A DNA stretch of 64,000 bases from Micromussa lordhowensis (GCA_964020085.1 OZ026608.1:16241479-16305478); one strand, 5' to 3'. Numbered from the stretch's first letter, positions 20,362 to 33,531 are shown. Numbers and translations are program-made. The notes: generated by a model from the sequence alone, not told the origin.

Positions 20362-23300
20362 AACATTTATCGGGCCGGAGACCCAAGGAAAGCCCAAAAT
20401 ACTACGAAAAGCGCATAGAAACTATAATGTTTTATGATTAACATATCTGAAAGTTGCCGTTTTCATTCAGCGCAGGTATAATTAAATCGCAGAAACTATC
20501 AGCTGACATTGGCTTTCGTGTAAGACGCGACATGAAAGTAAAGGTTAATTTGCCACCTGATGTTTTTGTTTTGTTAACTTTTGCATTTTTGTTTCAGCAA
20601 TAAATTTTAGTTTGTGCAAAACCCCACTGTTTATTTGCTAATTATCCGAGCTGAATGCCTAAATTAAGCCAAAAGACGGTGACATTCACAATCTGCATGC
20701 AGGTAACTGTGTTGAAATTAGCTCTTCCGTTTTTGGTGCAATTAGCAGACACAAATGGAAAATGACAAATGTTGTCGGGCGTCTTACGAATTTTCACGAA
20801 AGTTAAGACTAGGACAGGGCCATCATTTTGACAAGCGAACTGGTCATTACGTCATGAATTCCATCTTCCTGCCCAGGTTCTCTCCCACTCGGTGATTAAG
20901 CAAGCCCCAGATTTCGCGCGGCTATATTTCTGTCGCCCTCTTATTTGGGTCAACAACGACGGACTAAGCGAAAGAGCGGATATTCGTAGTCTAACAACCA
21001 CCTGCCAATATTGAGTTTCTTTTTAAATAATTGCACCGGAAGCGTTAAAACCGAAAACAGGAACACATGTTGCATGTGTCAATATAGGCAAACATAGTGA
21101 TACTTTGAAAAAAATTCTGTCAAATTTGGTTTTTGGTTTCACGCCGAATGCCTGTTATTCTTAGCTAATGTTATTACTTAGCTATAGTTTCCGAGCAACT
21201 ATGTTGGTTGTTTTACTGGCCTCTACAACCCTTAAAAAAGTATATCGAGTGGCATCTCTCCTGTTCTCGAACTACTTGAAATTTCGTGATTCAAGTATTA
21301 AATGTTTTGACACCAAATCCAGCAATTTTTTCCCAATCATATTTCAAAGTATGGATCAACTTTTCCCACTGAATAAAAGAAACTATTTAAACACAACAAC
21401 CAGAAGTTGAAAGAATTTGTGTCGAAAGACGAAAGAATTTAGATAAATGACACGCTTGCCTTTATTTCTGCATTAATTTTGACGAATTATCATATTGTTT
21501 GATGAGTAGCTTTGTTCTTTAACGATCCATACTTAAGTTAAACTGTTGTCGTCAATGCGTCGAATTATTGAATTGCAATACAAAATAAACGTTCCGCCTA
21601 GAAAAATAACAAAACAACAAACTCTCATTAACGATGCCTTCCAAAACAAAAATGAAGTTTGCTTTCTTCTTGACAAAACGGACATTTAATTTTTGTTCAG
21701 TGCATACTAATTTTCGCGGTACCTTTTCATCCGTCAGTCAAATAACAAAGTTAAACGTCGGACCCTCAATGCATAATAAGCTCGATATGAAGCTTCAAGC
21801 TTCAAGCTGGGTCTTTAATAACAATTTGCCGAACAGCTATGACTATTGTTCGTTATCTCGAGAATTCTTGAGTTATGACGACTTTAATTATTAAGGTCTG
21901 GATTATTATTGTTGCCATAATTACCAGCTGCATACAAGCCTTGAACTTCGAAAATCCCTTTTATTTCTAACAACTGATTATTCAACGCGCAACTGTAAAA
22001 GCGCTACTAAAATGCTGATTTGTTCTATTAGGACATGTTAGCTGTTAGTCTTTTAAACGTCTCTGTGCCACTGTCGCTTTCTTCTTTTGTGTAACTGAAC
22101 GCAAGTCTGAATCTCAAGTTTAATCGTTGCCCAGTAATAAAGAGGTTTTATATCATCTTTGCAGTGAAATTTCAAAAGTCCCACTTCTAAATTTAACGTG
22201 CTAGTTGCAAAGTGCATGAACCCGGTTTGTTGGCAAATTTAAAATGAGGGCTGGAGAAAAGTCCTTCACGAACCGTGCGGCTCGCATTTCAAGGGTATAT
22301 CGCACTCTAGATCTCGTTTTTTCATCGGTTACAGACGTCTCGCACTCTCCATTTTTTCACAGAGCTGTCTCGGTGATTCTGTTTTAAGGTAAGGTAAGGC
22401 TGAGAAAGTCTCGAGGTTCCGATTTATTTGTGTGTTTCTATAAATGTCATCCGCGCTGAACGTCTTAAAAACGTCCCGCGCACGCACTTAAAACACTTCG
22501 ACGTATCGGTGTCGCAATTCAGTTAAAAAAGTCATAATATTAATATCTCGGGCTCTCAAAGAAAGCTAAAGAAACCCGCTTGTCTCGCTTTGTCTAAAAG
22601 CCTCACCAATCCTAAAATGCAACGATCTTCGGACCCCAAGAGTACCAAATTCAAATGAAATAAGAAGATAGGATCTCATGAAGGTTCCAGTATTTATCAC
22701 ATGGTAACGAGCTCAAAAAGTTAGCGGCAAATTATAGTCGACCTGGTGTTTAGCCTCGGGTCAATTTTTAATTAGCAGTAACAGAGGATATAAGATGTTT
22801 CCCGCAAATTGTCTGTAAATCTAGCGGCACGCGGAGTTTAGCTGCTACATGCTATACTTCGGTAATAACAGTGTCCTTCGCGAGCCAATTTGAATGCCGC
22901 GTGGCAAGTTAACATAAGTTTATAGTAACGCGATGCTGCCTCACAGCTTACAGACACTTGTTTTGACGCAAAATGTTCAAATAAGCTACAGAAGACAATT
23001 GTCGTTACGCTCGATCTCACCTTTTTCGAATTCAATAACACGTCCAAGCAATATATTTGACTAAAAGTCCCCGTGATTCTTAGGATAGAAACAAGAAATG
23101 GCATAAACCGTTAAAAAGAGACATCTCGGTTCAAAATCCTCGTGTGGATGCAAGCCGTGGTAATGTAAAAGGGAATTACTTGGAAATTACAGTATTGCTA
23201 ATCGCTGATTAACCGTCTTGAAATAAAATATCATTGTCGTATTGACCAAAATGAAACCACGGCCACTCGTCTCACGCGAAATACGATCTTAATGCAAATA

Positions 23301-23610
23301 ACCCCGTTTCTTGATCGATTCCCTGCCTGCGATCATGTCTGCATTACTACAGGAAAGTGCATATTTCTCCGAGAGCTTAACAGACCATTTTCGCCGGTTT
23401 TTATAGACTGCAAACAGGCTCCCGACGAGGACGAAAAAAAACGGCGTGCAACGCCGGAGCGGACAAGTGCGCGCAACTAAGCCTGTCCACAGGCTACGGT
23501 TTTTACTCCACTTCTCGTCTGGTAAGTGTTCGAACAATTTTCTTAGTGTATCTGTATCGTTGTAACAACTAATGGTACATAAAGCTTGAAATATACTATC
23601 AGAACCTGAC
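20362..23610. other. Spacer, no feature recognised
   Basis: About 3.2 kb of AT-rich DNA. I found no exon with a convincing frame and splice sites, and no recognisable mobile element. Confidence 0.4.
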
Positions 23611-23724
23611 CTCTTCCAAAGTTGATAATCTGCTCATCAATTTGAGAGTTTCGGCGTCGTCTGCCTCCTCCTCTTCAAGTGGCTGGTGTTCCAGAATTTC
23701 AGAAAATTCCAGAATTTCCTCCAT
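23611..23724 (-). CDS. Candidate first coding exon B (alternative 5' exon?)
   Basis: ATG at 23724, 38 codons MEEILEFSEILEHQPLEEEE...LSTLEE, ending in phase 0 at a GTCAGG donor. A possible acceptor (GACTTTAG) lies at 23731. Highly acidic, no domain recognised. Paired with the exon at 20251-20361 as described there. Confidence 0.35.
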
Positions 23725-23919
23725 GTTGTCCTAAAGTCTCCGTCCGACTGAAACAAACCAGTCTGGAGGTAAAGCGCAAACACTATTAACATATTTATGA
23801 ATTTTAGTTGTAATAATAATCTTTTGACGTTTCTCTTTATTAATTTTAACTTACGTGCGTGCATATGTGACGTTTCCTTGGAGCGAAGTGACGCGAAAGG
23901 GAAGTTTTAATTTGTAAAG

Positions 23920-24375
23920 ATAGGCGTATTTTATGGCCACCTGTTTGCATTACGTTAATTAAGTATTATAGGAGCTGTAACTATTCTTTTAAGGCGAGTA
24001 ACGTGTTAAAATAAATATGTTGGTGTGCAACGTTTCCTTAAGGACCCTTAAGTGAAATGAAAAGAAGACTTATTTCAAAACATATAAATGTAAGCGTGTT
24101 GTATAGGGCTGTTTGCATTTCTTTAGAATGATGTACTTTAAAAAAAATAATAAAGAATGGCGTAATGTAGGAGATGTTGCGCACTACTTAGATTTTAGGG
24201 GAATAACGTGTTAATCCTTCAATGAGTGAAATGAAAGGACGACTTATTAACTTATAAATGTAAGCGTGTTTTATGGTGCTGTTTGCGTTTCGTTAGAATG
24301 ACGTGTTAATAATACTGAAAAATAATAAAGAATGGGATGATGGAGGAGCTGTTGTGCATTACTTATATTAGCACA
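23920..24375. repeat. Diverged tandem repeat, about 2.5 copies of ~190 bp
   Basis: The blocks TTTATGG(T/C)...CTGTTTGC(A/G)TT, TAGAATGA(T/C)GT, AATAATAAAGAATGG, AACGTGTTAA and GTGAAATGAAA recur in the same order at 23.93, 24.07 and 24.23 kb. No coding content. Confidence 0.65.
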
Positions 24376-25337
24376 AAATAGAACAAATGATCATCAATGT
24401 TTCATTTCTGCTCAAGAAAAGAAGATGTTTAAAGATTGCATGCGCCTCACATAGCTGCGCTTACTATTTTTCTTTCAGTAGCCATCTCATTCACTTTTAC
24501 CATGTCTATGAACTATTCAAATTGCTGACAGGGCATTGGAATAATTTTGCAAAGAAATATTACTTTTCCAATGAAAATAAGTAAATAGCTGTTTCTTTTT
24601 TAAAGCCGACTTGAAAAAATTAGTGTTGACATTATAATAGGTCTGGCTTATGAATCTTTCAGAGGCATTTTGGTGGCGAATTATTTTGTAAAGTTCTTCT
24701 TTTAACGTTTAATAAGATCCCATTTATCAGCGTGAGTTGAAGTAGTGCTGATCAAGGTTAAGGTATCACACTTCTCAGACCTTTAAGAAGTATTATACCT
24801 GTTTCAAATACTAAATAACTAGTAAATACTACTAATTATAGACTCGACCAAAGATGAATTGAAAGTCGCTCTGAACAGAATTCCCGCGTTGTACACTAAA
24901 AGCTTATTAAACCCCTAAGGGAGTTTGCGGTAGTTTCGATGCTTTCTGATGTGGCAGGCGGTCTTTGTTGCAGAGAATGGTCCTATAATCATAATAGCTT
25001 ACATCTGGAAGTACTAACGAACCGTGGGCAATTTATGAGTCTTTCACCAGCATCAAATAGACGTCCCCGCTTACATTATGACTGCAACTTCAAGCAAACG
25101 GATGATAAAGATTGTTTTTTGCTTGATTTACCGTGCAGACAAAGTAAGCTTGTTTTTGCTAAATTATCAAATACGTACATGTAATAAAAATAACCGACGT
25201 TGCACCATTACTGCACTAATGACCTAATCTGATGTGCCAACTGAAGTTCTCAATACCTTATAATTACAAGCAATTTTCATGCTTGTTTTATCCTTTGAGT
25301 TTTCTATTAGTCTCAAGTGTTTTAATTAATATTCGTG

Positions 25338-25585
25338 TGAGACCCGGTAGCCTCATGGTTAGTGTGCCCTGTTCTTGGGCAAGACATGTTACTCTCACAG
25401 TGACTTTCTTCACCCAGGTGTATAAATGGGTATCGGCGAATTTAATGCTGGGGGTAGCCCCGCGATGGACTAGCATCCCATCCAGGGGGGAGTAGAAATA
25501 CTCCTGGTCGCTTCATGCTACTGAAACCGGGATAAACTCCGGCCCGTTGAGCCACTAGGCTCGTATGCAGACCTTTGCTGTAATA
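25338..25585 (+). mobile_element. tRNA-derived SINE, deleted copy
   Basis: Same family as the 6.26-kb SINE in the opposite orientation: GTAGCCTCATGGTTAGTG at the head, TGTATAAATGGGTATCGGCG in the body, GCTCGTATGCAGACC at the end. The stretch that should hold the B box is missing, so it lacks an internal promoter. Confidence 0.82.
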
Positions 25586-26394
25586 TTCACAGTTGATATC
25601 TGATTTAACGTTTTTTGTAAAACATCTGCTTTTAGTTTTAGCGCAATTTGTAATAATGGTCACACTTTGAGTAATATCTTTACAATTGACGTTTTTAACA
25701 AACTCGTCACACCTCGCAGTTGTAATAAACGTTCCCCCTTCCTTTACTGACTTTACCTTTTCAACACTTAAATGCCACAAAAATTTAATTATAGTTGACT
25801 CGCGAACAATATTACAAAACAGGAACCGTAGCCGGGCTAAAATAGCTAATGAAGTAGTTAAATCTTAGTTATAACTGAAGAGTAAGATATTTTCTGGTCA
25901 TCGCTTAACAATTTTAAATATCTTCAACAGAATACTCACTAGAGCTTTTCCGCATAACTGAGAATCTTACAGATGTAAACATGCATCTCACGACCTTAGG
26001 AATGTAAGGGATGGAAGCCGTCCACCCAAGTGGCTTCCTCCTCTCTCACTGTGTGTACATCTTTGAAAAGATTTTGCTTTAAAAAGTGGCGGCCTATATC
26101 CTTTGATCTGTTGTGAGCGTAGAATAATTTATGAAGCACAAAAACATAGATAATGAATCAAGATTTCACTGTTGGAAAAAAAGCAATCTTTATCTGAAAA
26201 AAAATTCATGCAGAGAGTTTCAGCTGCAAAAAAAATCCTGCACAAGCAGGGAGTGAAAACGAAAAATTCGTGCAAGCAGAAAATTCCCCACCCCCCACCG
26301 CCATCACTTTTCTAATGGTCCATCCCTAAATGAGAGGGCTATTGCGTCTTTTTCAAGAAAGAGTCACACTGACGTGATTTTGCTGTATTGCTGG

Positions 26395-26600
26395 TTTACA
26401 CTGTCACGCCATCAAAAATGAAAATAGTAACCATTCCATAAATAAAGTCAAGAATCAGGGATATGAAAGATGATTGATATATAAGCAACTTCGCCAAGAT
26501 TTAGGTCTGTGTGGTCTTTCATTCGCGCGTTACTGCCGGAGAAGTGTTTCACCCAAAGTTATAGAGCTTGGTACGGAGACGCCATGTTGAGCCCCTCCGA
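26395..26600 (+). repeat. Dispersed repeat, copy 1 (copy 2 at 43.8 kb)
   Basis: Shares with 43795-44035 the blocks AGTGTCACGCCAT..., AATAAAGTC..GAATC, CTTCGCCAAGATT(T/C)AGGTC and CGGAGAAG. Family unknown. Confidence 0.6.
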
Positions 26601-27159
26601 AACATCTGTCATTGCGTTTTCAGTTGCTATTGATCATGAATCGAAAAGTTATTACCCTAGAGCTTCGACACACTGAGATTAAGACTTCTTCTAGTGCAAG
26701 AATCGTTCAGTTGGCAAAAACATGAGCGATAACTCATCTTTTGACCTACGCGAGAGCCTTCTCATGCCGCCATTTAATTATAATGTCACGTAACTCATAA
26801 ACTTGGAAAATCAAACTTGCTCTCTAACAAAATTGAGGAGCCCTGTCGAGCTTAAACGTCATTAGGGGGTCTTTCATGTGATGAATCAAAATCTTCAAAA
26901 GGATTGGTAGTTTTTAGTTTTGGAAAATGATGACATCACATGAAACGGCCATGCCCGAAACGTTTGTGATTTTCCACAAGAGATGACAACTCTAAATATT
27001 TCTATGCTATCAGTTGTTAGGAAATTCTCAGCTCCGACTATTGCATTTCTAGCTTTTTGATTGGCTAAAAAACTCCGACTATGAGCCAATAGTCGGAGTT
27101 TTACGTCATATGGAAAATAGTGCGCCAAGTTTAAAAATTTTCCGCACGACGTTTTCAAC

Positions 27160-27345
27160 TTCAGCCCTCTATAATGGCCAAAAAAAAAAAAATCAGCGGC
27201 AAAACCCGGTTTGAGAATTTGCTAAAACAATTATTCCATTCACCCTTGTTGGATATGAAGTGATTATAACCAACTCGCGCTACGCGCTCGTTGGTTATTT
27301 TATCACATATCCAACTCGGGCTCATGGAATAATTGGTATTTATTT
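27160..27345. mobile_element. Hairpin MITE, copy 2
   Basis: Inverted relative of the element at 5.4 kb: AGCCCTCTATAATGGCC, an A run, CAAAACCCGGTTTGAGAAT, then hairpin arms GTTGGATATGAAGTGAT / ATCACATATCCAAC. Confidence 0.75.
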
Positions 27346-27899
27346 TTAATTCTTTAGAACGTTGATATAATTGTTACGCATCAACCGTGGATAACAATTT
27401 CTTTCGTTTTTGTACATTTTATTCATTTGACAATATTTTGTTCAGCTCGCTGCTTTCGCAAATACCTCATGAAACCAGATAAATTTTGAAAGCAAAATGT
27501 TGCTTCTCAGATGTAGAGGATCTTTACAAAATCGTTGTAATAATAACTAACGATTCTATCACAGCGCTCTTTATTTACATGATAGTTTTCTTCTTCGCTG
27601 CAGGTCTTAAAATATAGGAATATGGCGTTCATAAGAAATTTGCACAATTCTAGGTCAGCTCTTTGAAGGTTTTGATATGAAGTAACAAACCCTTACCATC
27701 GAACGGTCGGGGAATTTACATGTCTAATGTCGTAATGGGTACATTTGCATCTGTAAGGTTGTTGCGCGGAAAAAGTCTAGTGATAAGCGGGCGTTCAGAT
27801 TAATGATCGATTTTTGGCTTTAGCCGTGCGTCAAATACATAAGCTATGATGCACGCGGGAAGTTTGGACAGCATGAAAAAGGCGCTGCCGAATGCCGCA

Positions 27900-28155
27900 C
27901 GGTTCTCTGATTGGTTACGCTACTCGCGAATAGTGAATAGTGTGTGAATATCAGTGTGCCCTTGTTAACGAAATGACGGCCGCTTCTTGACGTTTTTGAA
28001 GTGTCTATTAAGAGGATTTAGATAATGTTTTCATTTATACTAAAGCAATTCGATTATATCCGCTCTCGATTTCTATGCCTGATAGTTGATTCGGGCTGCG
28101 CCCTCGTCAACTATCACGCGATAGTAATCTCGAGCTCATAATCTAATTGTTTAAT
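27900..28155. mobile_element. Hairpin MITE, 'GGCGGCCGCTTC' family, copy 2
   Basis: Contains ATGACGGCCGCTTC, CGCTCTCGATTTCTATG, a GATAGTTGATTCGGGC hairpin tip and ATCTCGAGCTCATAATCTAA. Directly followed by another inverted-repeat element at 28150-28420. Confidence 0.72.
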
Positions 28156-28204
28156 AGAAACACGAGTTGAAGTTTGAGAGAACAAGAAATGCTGAGGGAA
28201 CACG

Positions 28205-28235
<31 letters not shown>

Positions 28236-28420
28236 GAGTTCTCCCAAACTTTCACGAGTGTTTCTATAACTCGATAGGAACACGGAGAACATGTTTTCTA
28301 TTTCTTTTAGAAAATACCGCGACGAAGAAAAAGAAAAACAACTGTAAATTCTCTTTGTTCGCGCCCTCATTACGTCAACAGCTCGTGCTAGTTCTGTGTT
28401 TCTATCGAGCTATAAAACAC
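28150..28420. mobile_element. Inverted-repeat element with GTGTTTCTAT ends
   Basis: AATAGAAACACGAGTTGAAGTTTGAGAGAAC at the left is mirrored by GTTCTCCCAAACTTTCACGAGTGTTTCTAT, and a third GTGTTTCTATCGAGC lies at about 28398. No coding capacity. Confidence 0.6.
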
Positions 28421-29154
28421 GGTTTTAAACCAATCAGCGTGTGTATTTGCTTTGGGTTATTTTCTAAAATATATTGCCCGGTAAATATTTGTCGGATTTG
28501 TCGGTAACTGAATTAAAAGCTCCTAACGAAGAGGTGGTGAATAGTAAATGTGGGACTTTTCGAGAAGACGAGACTAACGTTTTATTTTGCAAGCCCGAGA
28601 CATTTTGACTTCTTCTGTTGCGAGACTGAGACTTCACAGTGTTTTAAATGCGAGCTCGAGACGTTCAGCTTCTAAGACATGCATACAAAAAAGCAAACAT
28701 ATCGGTACTTCGAGACTTTCTTTAGCCTTGAAAAAAATCGCGACTGCGAGACAGCTTTGTGAAAAAATCGCTGCAAGACGCACGTAACCGCTAAGAAAAC
28801 GAAGCTTTGAGACCTGTGCGTGAAATTCGACGGCAATTTTGCGAGACGCATTGTTTCTGCCGAAAGAACGCTCGCCACGCCTTACCAAATTTCATCTTGA
28901 TTGGGTGAATTGTGCCTGTCCCAAAATATCCTAACCTGCAACATACGTCAACGATCATTAGAACGAGACATATCATTACAGCTATTTGTTTCCTTTCAGC
29001 TAGTAAGAACTGTTTGCAAACACAGTAAACGGATTGAACTGAGGTACTTGAGTTCATTGTGGTCATTGTAGTTCGGGTGTTGAAAAGCAGTAATAATAAA
29101 TATTAAATAATGATGGGCAAAAATGGAAGAGTAATTCCAAATTGTGACTTAAGC

Positions 29155-29345
29155 TCAGTGTTTTGAGGTATTTGGCCACGGACAAAATTACCTTTAATTT
29201 AAAGAAAACATACCTGAAAATAGTAGTTTACTACGATAGAAGAAAACCAAAGAGATAATAAAAAACCATAAAGGAAAAAGGATGGTTAAGGATGGAGAAG
29301 ATTAACACGGATTACAAATTGAAAAATTTAGGCTAGACTTTTCAA
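29155..29345 (-). repeat. Dispersed repeat R37, minus-strand copy
   Basis: Reverse complement of the block at 37020-37215: GGATGGAGAAGATTAACACG, ATAAAAAACCATAAAGGAA, and AATTACCTTTAATTTAAAG appear in matching order. A third copy lies at 47.28-47.67 kb. Confidence 0.7.
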
Positions 29346-30319
29346 GTTGCACAACTGAAACGGTGACGCACTTACTTAAATGAGAGTCTAAAAGCGTAAA
29401 TGAATTATGAATATTCACTTTGCTAGGGCAGGACTAATGAAGAATTGTAAAAGGAAAGACACTAATCCACCGAAATAATTCCGAGGACTTTTTAACTAAG
29501 CTTCATGGATTTTTTTTTTCGCGCAAACAAAAGAAAGTTCACTGGACTGCACAAAGAAAACGCGCCCAAACTATTGTGCTCTGAAGGACAGGGGTTCATT
29601 CGGAATTATCCGCCATATTTGGCTTGTGTGGAGTTTGTTTACATTTGTTTAATATCTTCTCACTGTGTCGGCTTGATTGAATTTAATTGATTTCTATGTT
29701 GCTCATCTATAACAGTAACAAAATTGGTGTTTAAGATTTCTTCCTGTTTAGCCTTTCTGAGAGAATTCAATCACAACTGAACGGTCTATGAACTAACGGA
29801 GCCACACTGAAGCCTTACTAGTATTTTATATATTTCGCAACTTAATCTCAGTTTCAAAATCAAACAAAACAACTCCAGTCAAGAGGAAATGAATATTTGT
29901 ACAAACTGGCTCTATTACACGTCAAGGCGGGCTATTAGCATTTTGACAATGATATCCGCAATACTGACTGACCCCTAAGACTATAATATATGCCTATAAA
30001 TACTTAAACTGGTTATTACTTTTAAGTTTAAAATGCACATCAAGTCATGATGATATAAGCAGCGCAAGCTAAGATAACCAAATTGATTCTCCGAAAAACT
30101 AACAAATAATATAATCTAGCTGTTCCCAATTCGCGGAGGTCACAGTCATTTCCTGCAAAGTCCTAGAGGACTGATTGAAAAGAGATTATTGGCAGACGAA
30201 AGATTTGTTGACCTTCGTGAAATGAACTTGAGAAAATTAACTCTAGAAACAGTTTGGACTGAAAGGAAGAAGTTCTATTTCGAGAGCTTAGCTAAAAAGC
30301 GAACTAAATCTTTTTGCAC

Positions 30320-30904
30320 TCAGTACCGGACCGTGAAAACAGTGCAAACTGCAAACAATGCCTTGCTCCTGAAACTCGCAGTTACGAAGTTGTCCGATTC
30401 GGGATCCCATAAACACTGGCTAGTAATCTCCAGGCCTTGATCGCGTATTTCGCCAATATAGACCACAGACAACACCTTAGTCTCCGGTGGAATTATTTCC
30501 TTGACTCGTGATTCGACTGCTTGGCTAATAGCCGCGCATTGTGCGACGCATCTTTGGCTGTCATAGTCGCACTCCATCAGAGAACTGTCCAACTCTTCAG
30601 TGATAATGTGTTTGATGACTTCTTGTGATTCCAGTTCATCCTGGAAGTCTTTTAAATCTGCGATGTCGTGAGCTGTGTTCAACGGAAGGGTGAGCTTCGG
30701 TGAGCAGCTGAAGCTAAGCCCACTAGATTCATCTTCCACGCCGTGCCAAGTCGACGACCGCTGTCGCTCCACACAGCTTGCAATTCCAGACGCTATGGAA
30801 TTAATGCCCGTTGTGCGAAGGCGTTCCCTCTTCTGCTTCCTTAAGAATGGCTCCACTGAATTGAGGGTCACAGATCTTTTCCTAACTGCTGAGGAAGCGC
30901 TCAT
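30320..30904 (-). CDS. Tctex-type dynein light chain family protein (paralog 1)
   Basis: From ATG at 30904, 194 residues. The first ~93 are basic and Ser-rich. Residues 94-194 form a Tctex1 domain that ends exactly at the C-terminus, as in most family members: KVLSVVYIGEIRDQGLEITS, QCLWDPESDNFVTASF, then LFAVCTVFTVRY. Family members bind dynein intermediate chain or act in ciliary and axonemal dynein complexes; the partner here is unknown. Two weaker upstream starts are non-ATG. A good acceptor (TTTTGCTTTCTTGCACAG) lies at 30937, so a 5' UTR intron is likely. The coding part has no intron. It is one of four paralogs in the window. Confidence 0.85.
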   Translation of the reverse strand: MSASSAVRKRSVTLNSVEPFLRKQKRERLRTTGINSIASGIASCVERQRSSTWHGVEDESSGLSFSCSPKLTLPLNTAHDIADLKDFQDELESQEVIKHIITEELDSSLMECDYDSQRCVAQCAAISQAVESRVKEIIPPETKVLSVVYIGEIRDQGLEITSQCLWDPESDNFVTASFRSKALFAVCTVFTVRY

Positions 30905-31387
30905 GATTCTTGCTTCTCCTGACAACTATATATCAACTGTGCAAGAAAGCAAAACATTCAAAATCAAAGCTCTTGCAAGTAGATGCTTGTTAAGTCAGCA
31001 GTGTCTTTGTTTGACGCCTCGAGCGCGGTGTCATCTGGAGTGATGCACAATAAATCGGTTTGGTTAGAGCATGCCTTTTAAATGACCCCGACTATCAGGT
31101 ACAAAGACGTCATCAACCGAGGTATTTTTTACAGTTTTTCTGAATAGAAATGAAAAGTTCTCGGTATTGCTAATAAGAGGATTACAATAATCCTTCTTGA
31201 TATGGCTAAAATATTCATGAAAGTTGTTCTAAACGGACAGATCTGTCACGCTCTCGAAAGAAGCGTCTCATTCGCTTAAGTCGTCCAAATTTCCCCGATC
31301 AGCAGATTTTTTAAGGTATTTTGAAGTCATAGGTTTAGAACATTTGAGTTATTCCAGCAGAAGTAATACTAGTTGGTAGATACTTAC

Positions 31388-31562
31388 AGTTCTTAAGCTT
31401 CTCAGTTGTGCGAGAAACTGTCGAGCGAAGCCGTCTTTTGGCAATGGGTGATGTACTGGACAGGATGAGTTTCACTGTAATCTTTGAATCGTCGAACGGT
31501 GAAAAGCTCTCCTCATGACTACGATAGATGGTTAAAGGTCGCATGACCGCCGAAACTTTCAT
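31388..31562 (-). CDS. Possible short upstream exon of the 30.3-kb gene
   Basis: ATG at 31562 opens 58 codons (MKVSAVMRPLTIYRSHEESF...TEKLKN) that end in phase 1 at an excellent GTAAGT donor. Joined to the acceptor at 30937 the frame meets a stop within four codons. It is therefore either an upstream ORF in the 5' UTR, or part of another transcript. No domain recognised. Confidence 0.3.
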
Positions 31563-32995
31563 CAGAAGCGACTCTTAATTAAAAGCCGGTTGAAAGCCTC
31601 AAGCCCTCAGAAACAGTGATCTCATTAAACCAGGTGCCGTTGTCTCCAGGCTAAAGACCTTAAAACCGCTCTCCTTTCATTGAGCTGTCTTCAATGCTCT
31701 ACTGGTATTTATCATTCTGTGGCAAAGAGTTCAGTCCATTTACTGTGATTCAAGGAAACCATGGAAAAATATATACACATTACATTCCATATCGAGTTTC
31801 TCGGCTCATGAAGGAATTTGGAAACAAATATTCCATCATGACCCTGAACAAATCTAATTATAAGTTATTTTCGACCTGTTCATGACAAGATTTAAGAAAA
31901 AATATTTTTTTAGAACGCAAACAAAATGTTATATAATGTTATATAATACTTGAAAACGTTGTAATCATGAGTAAGTTCATTAAATGTGTTAAAAGCTGAC
32001 ATGGAGCAAATACCTCTTTGTTTGCCAAAAGAAAAAAGAATTTGCACCACACCTTTAGACATCTTTCCGCAATCTTCCGGTTATCTCACAGTGATCACCA
32101 TAAAACAAACCTAATGAGGCCAAATCATCCTACAAAAACAAAAATCCATTTGAAAGAGAGAGGTCTTTTTTTGTCGAACAACGAAGAAAAGCCATCTGGA
32201 TACTACTGTAATTTCAATGTCAAGGGCCCAAATTAAAAATTGAGTAATTCCATAGATTAAATCGGATCTCCCCTTTTGGGCGAAATCACCCAAGAAACGA
32301 AGTTAAATGTTTTACGTTTTTATCCAACGACGACTGATCAAGTAAAGCTGGTTTACTAATTAAAATTGGCGAGTGAAACTCTTCAATTAGATCGTGACCC
32401 CACGTCAACAGACGTTTTGTTTGGTGCAGTACAGCAAAACATCTCTAAACTCGAGACAAAGAATTTTTCACGTTCACTCGGGCTCCTCAGTTTGATAAAG
32501 AAAAGTCTCTATTCTAGGCCGAAAAGAGGTAAATGAAATTTTGTACCAAGGCAGCTATTAGCCTTGATCGTAAAAACAGATCAGCAGTTATTAGCCTTGG
32601 CTTTTGTCATTTCCCTTTTCAAGTTGGTGGTGACCTGTAGAAGTGACCAACCATGTGTTCTTGGTAACTGATAGGATTTCAAATCTGTTTTACTGTTCTT
32701 TTTTACGTTTGTTTTTTGTTGTTCTTTTTTTACTGCTTCTAACTAAAAACATGTCAAATAATTGAAATAAGTGTGAATAATTGAACTTGAACTTCGCTTT
32801 TCAATTTCATCTGCGATTCTCTTAATCTTATCAGTTAATTCATCCTCGTTTTCTTTGTCTTAGTTAATTACTGTCAGTTGAGGTTTCCTTAAATTCGAAG
32901 ATCATTTCTCCTGGACGTAGCAAGGTAAACTCCCCGGGAAGGGGACGCCCATATGAAACAGTCTGGAATGCTCGTCGGGAACTTTGAATTAAATT

Positions 32996-33531
32996 AGGGA
33001 CCTTAAGCAAACCACGACGGCAACGGCAACGAGAACGCCACAGAACAAAAGGTTTAATGAGCAGAACAATAGCTTTGCACGTGCGTTATAATTCTTTGCA
33101 CATTTCTTAGCCGTCTTCTCCAAAACGACAACGTGAAATGACCAAGTTCTGGGTATTTTGGAGAACGTGACTGCAACGACGGCTTATTTTTCGTATTTTC
33201 ATTTGGAATTGAACGCTGGCATTACATATTAAGCTTGAGCAAGTTCTGAGACCGATAGACGCACTGAGCAGATCTAGGCATCTGCGAAATTCGAGGGTAA
33301 AATATAAATTTATTTTTTTCTAGGCGTTGTCCTTGGCGTCGCCGTCGCTTATTTTTCGTATTTTCATTTGGAATTGAACGCTGGCATTACATGTTAAGCT
33401 TGAGCAAGTTCTGAGACCGATAGACGCACTGAGCAGATCTAGGCATCTGCGAAATTCGAGGGTAAAATATAAATTTATTTTTTTCTAGGCGTTGTCCTCG
33501 GCGTCGCCGTCGTCATTGCTTAAGGTCCCTA
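32996..33531. mobile_element. MITE with ~30-bp terminal inverted repeats
   Basis: The left end TAGGGACCTTAAGCAA plus ACGACGGCAACG matches the reverse of the right end (..CGTCGTCATTGCTTAAGGTCCCTA). Inside is a near-exact tandem duplication of 165 bp (33182-33346 and 33347-33511). TA or TTA is the likely target duplication. No ORF; superfamily not assigned. Confidence 0.8.

Noticed and set aside
30675..31043. 122-codon frame on the plus strand
   Set aside because: Antisense shadow of the 30.3-kb DYNLT gene.
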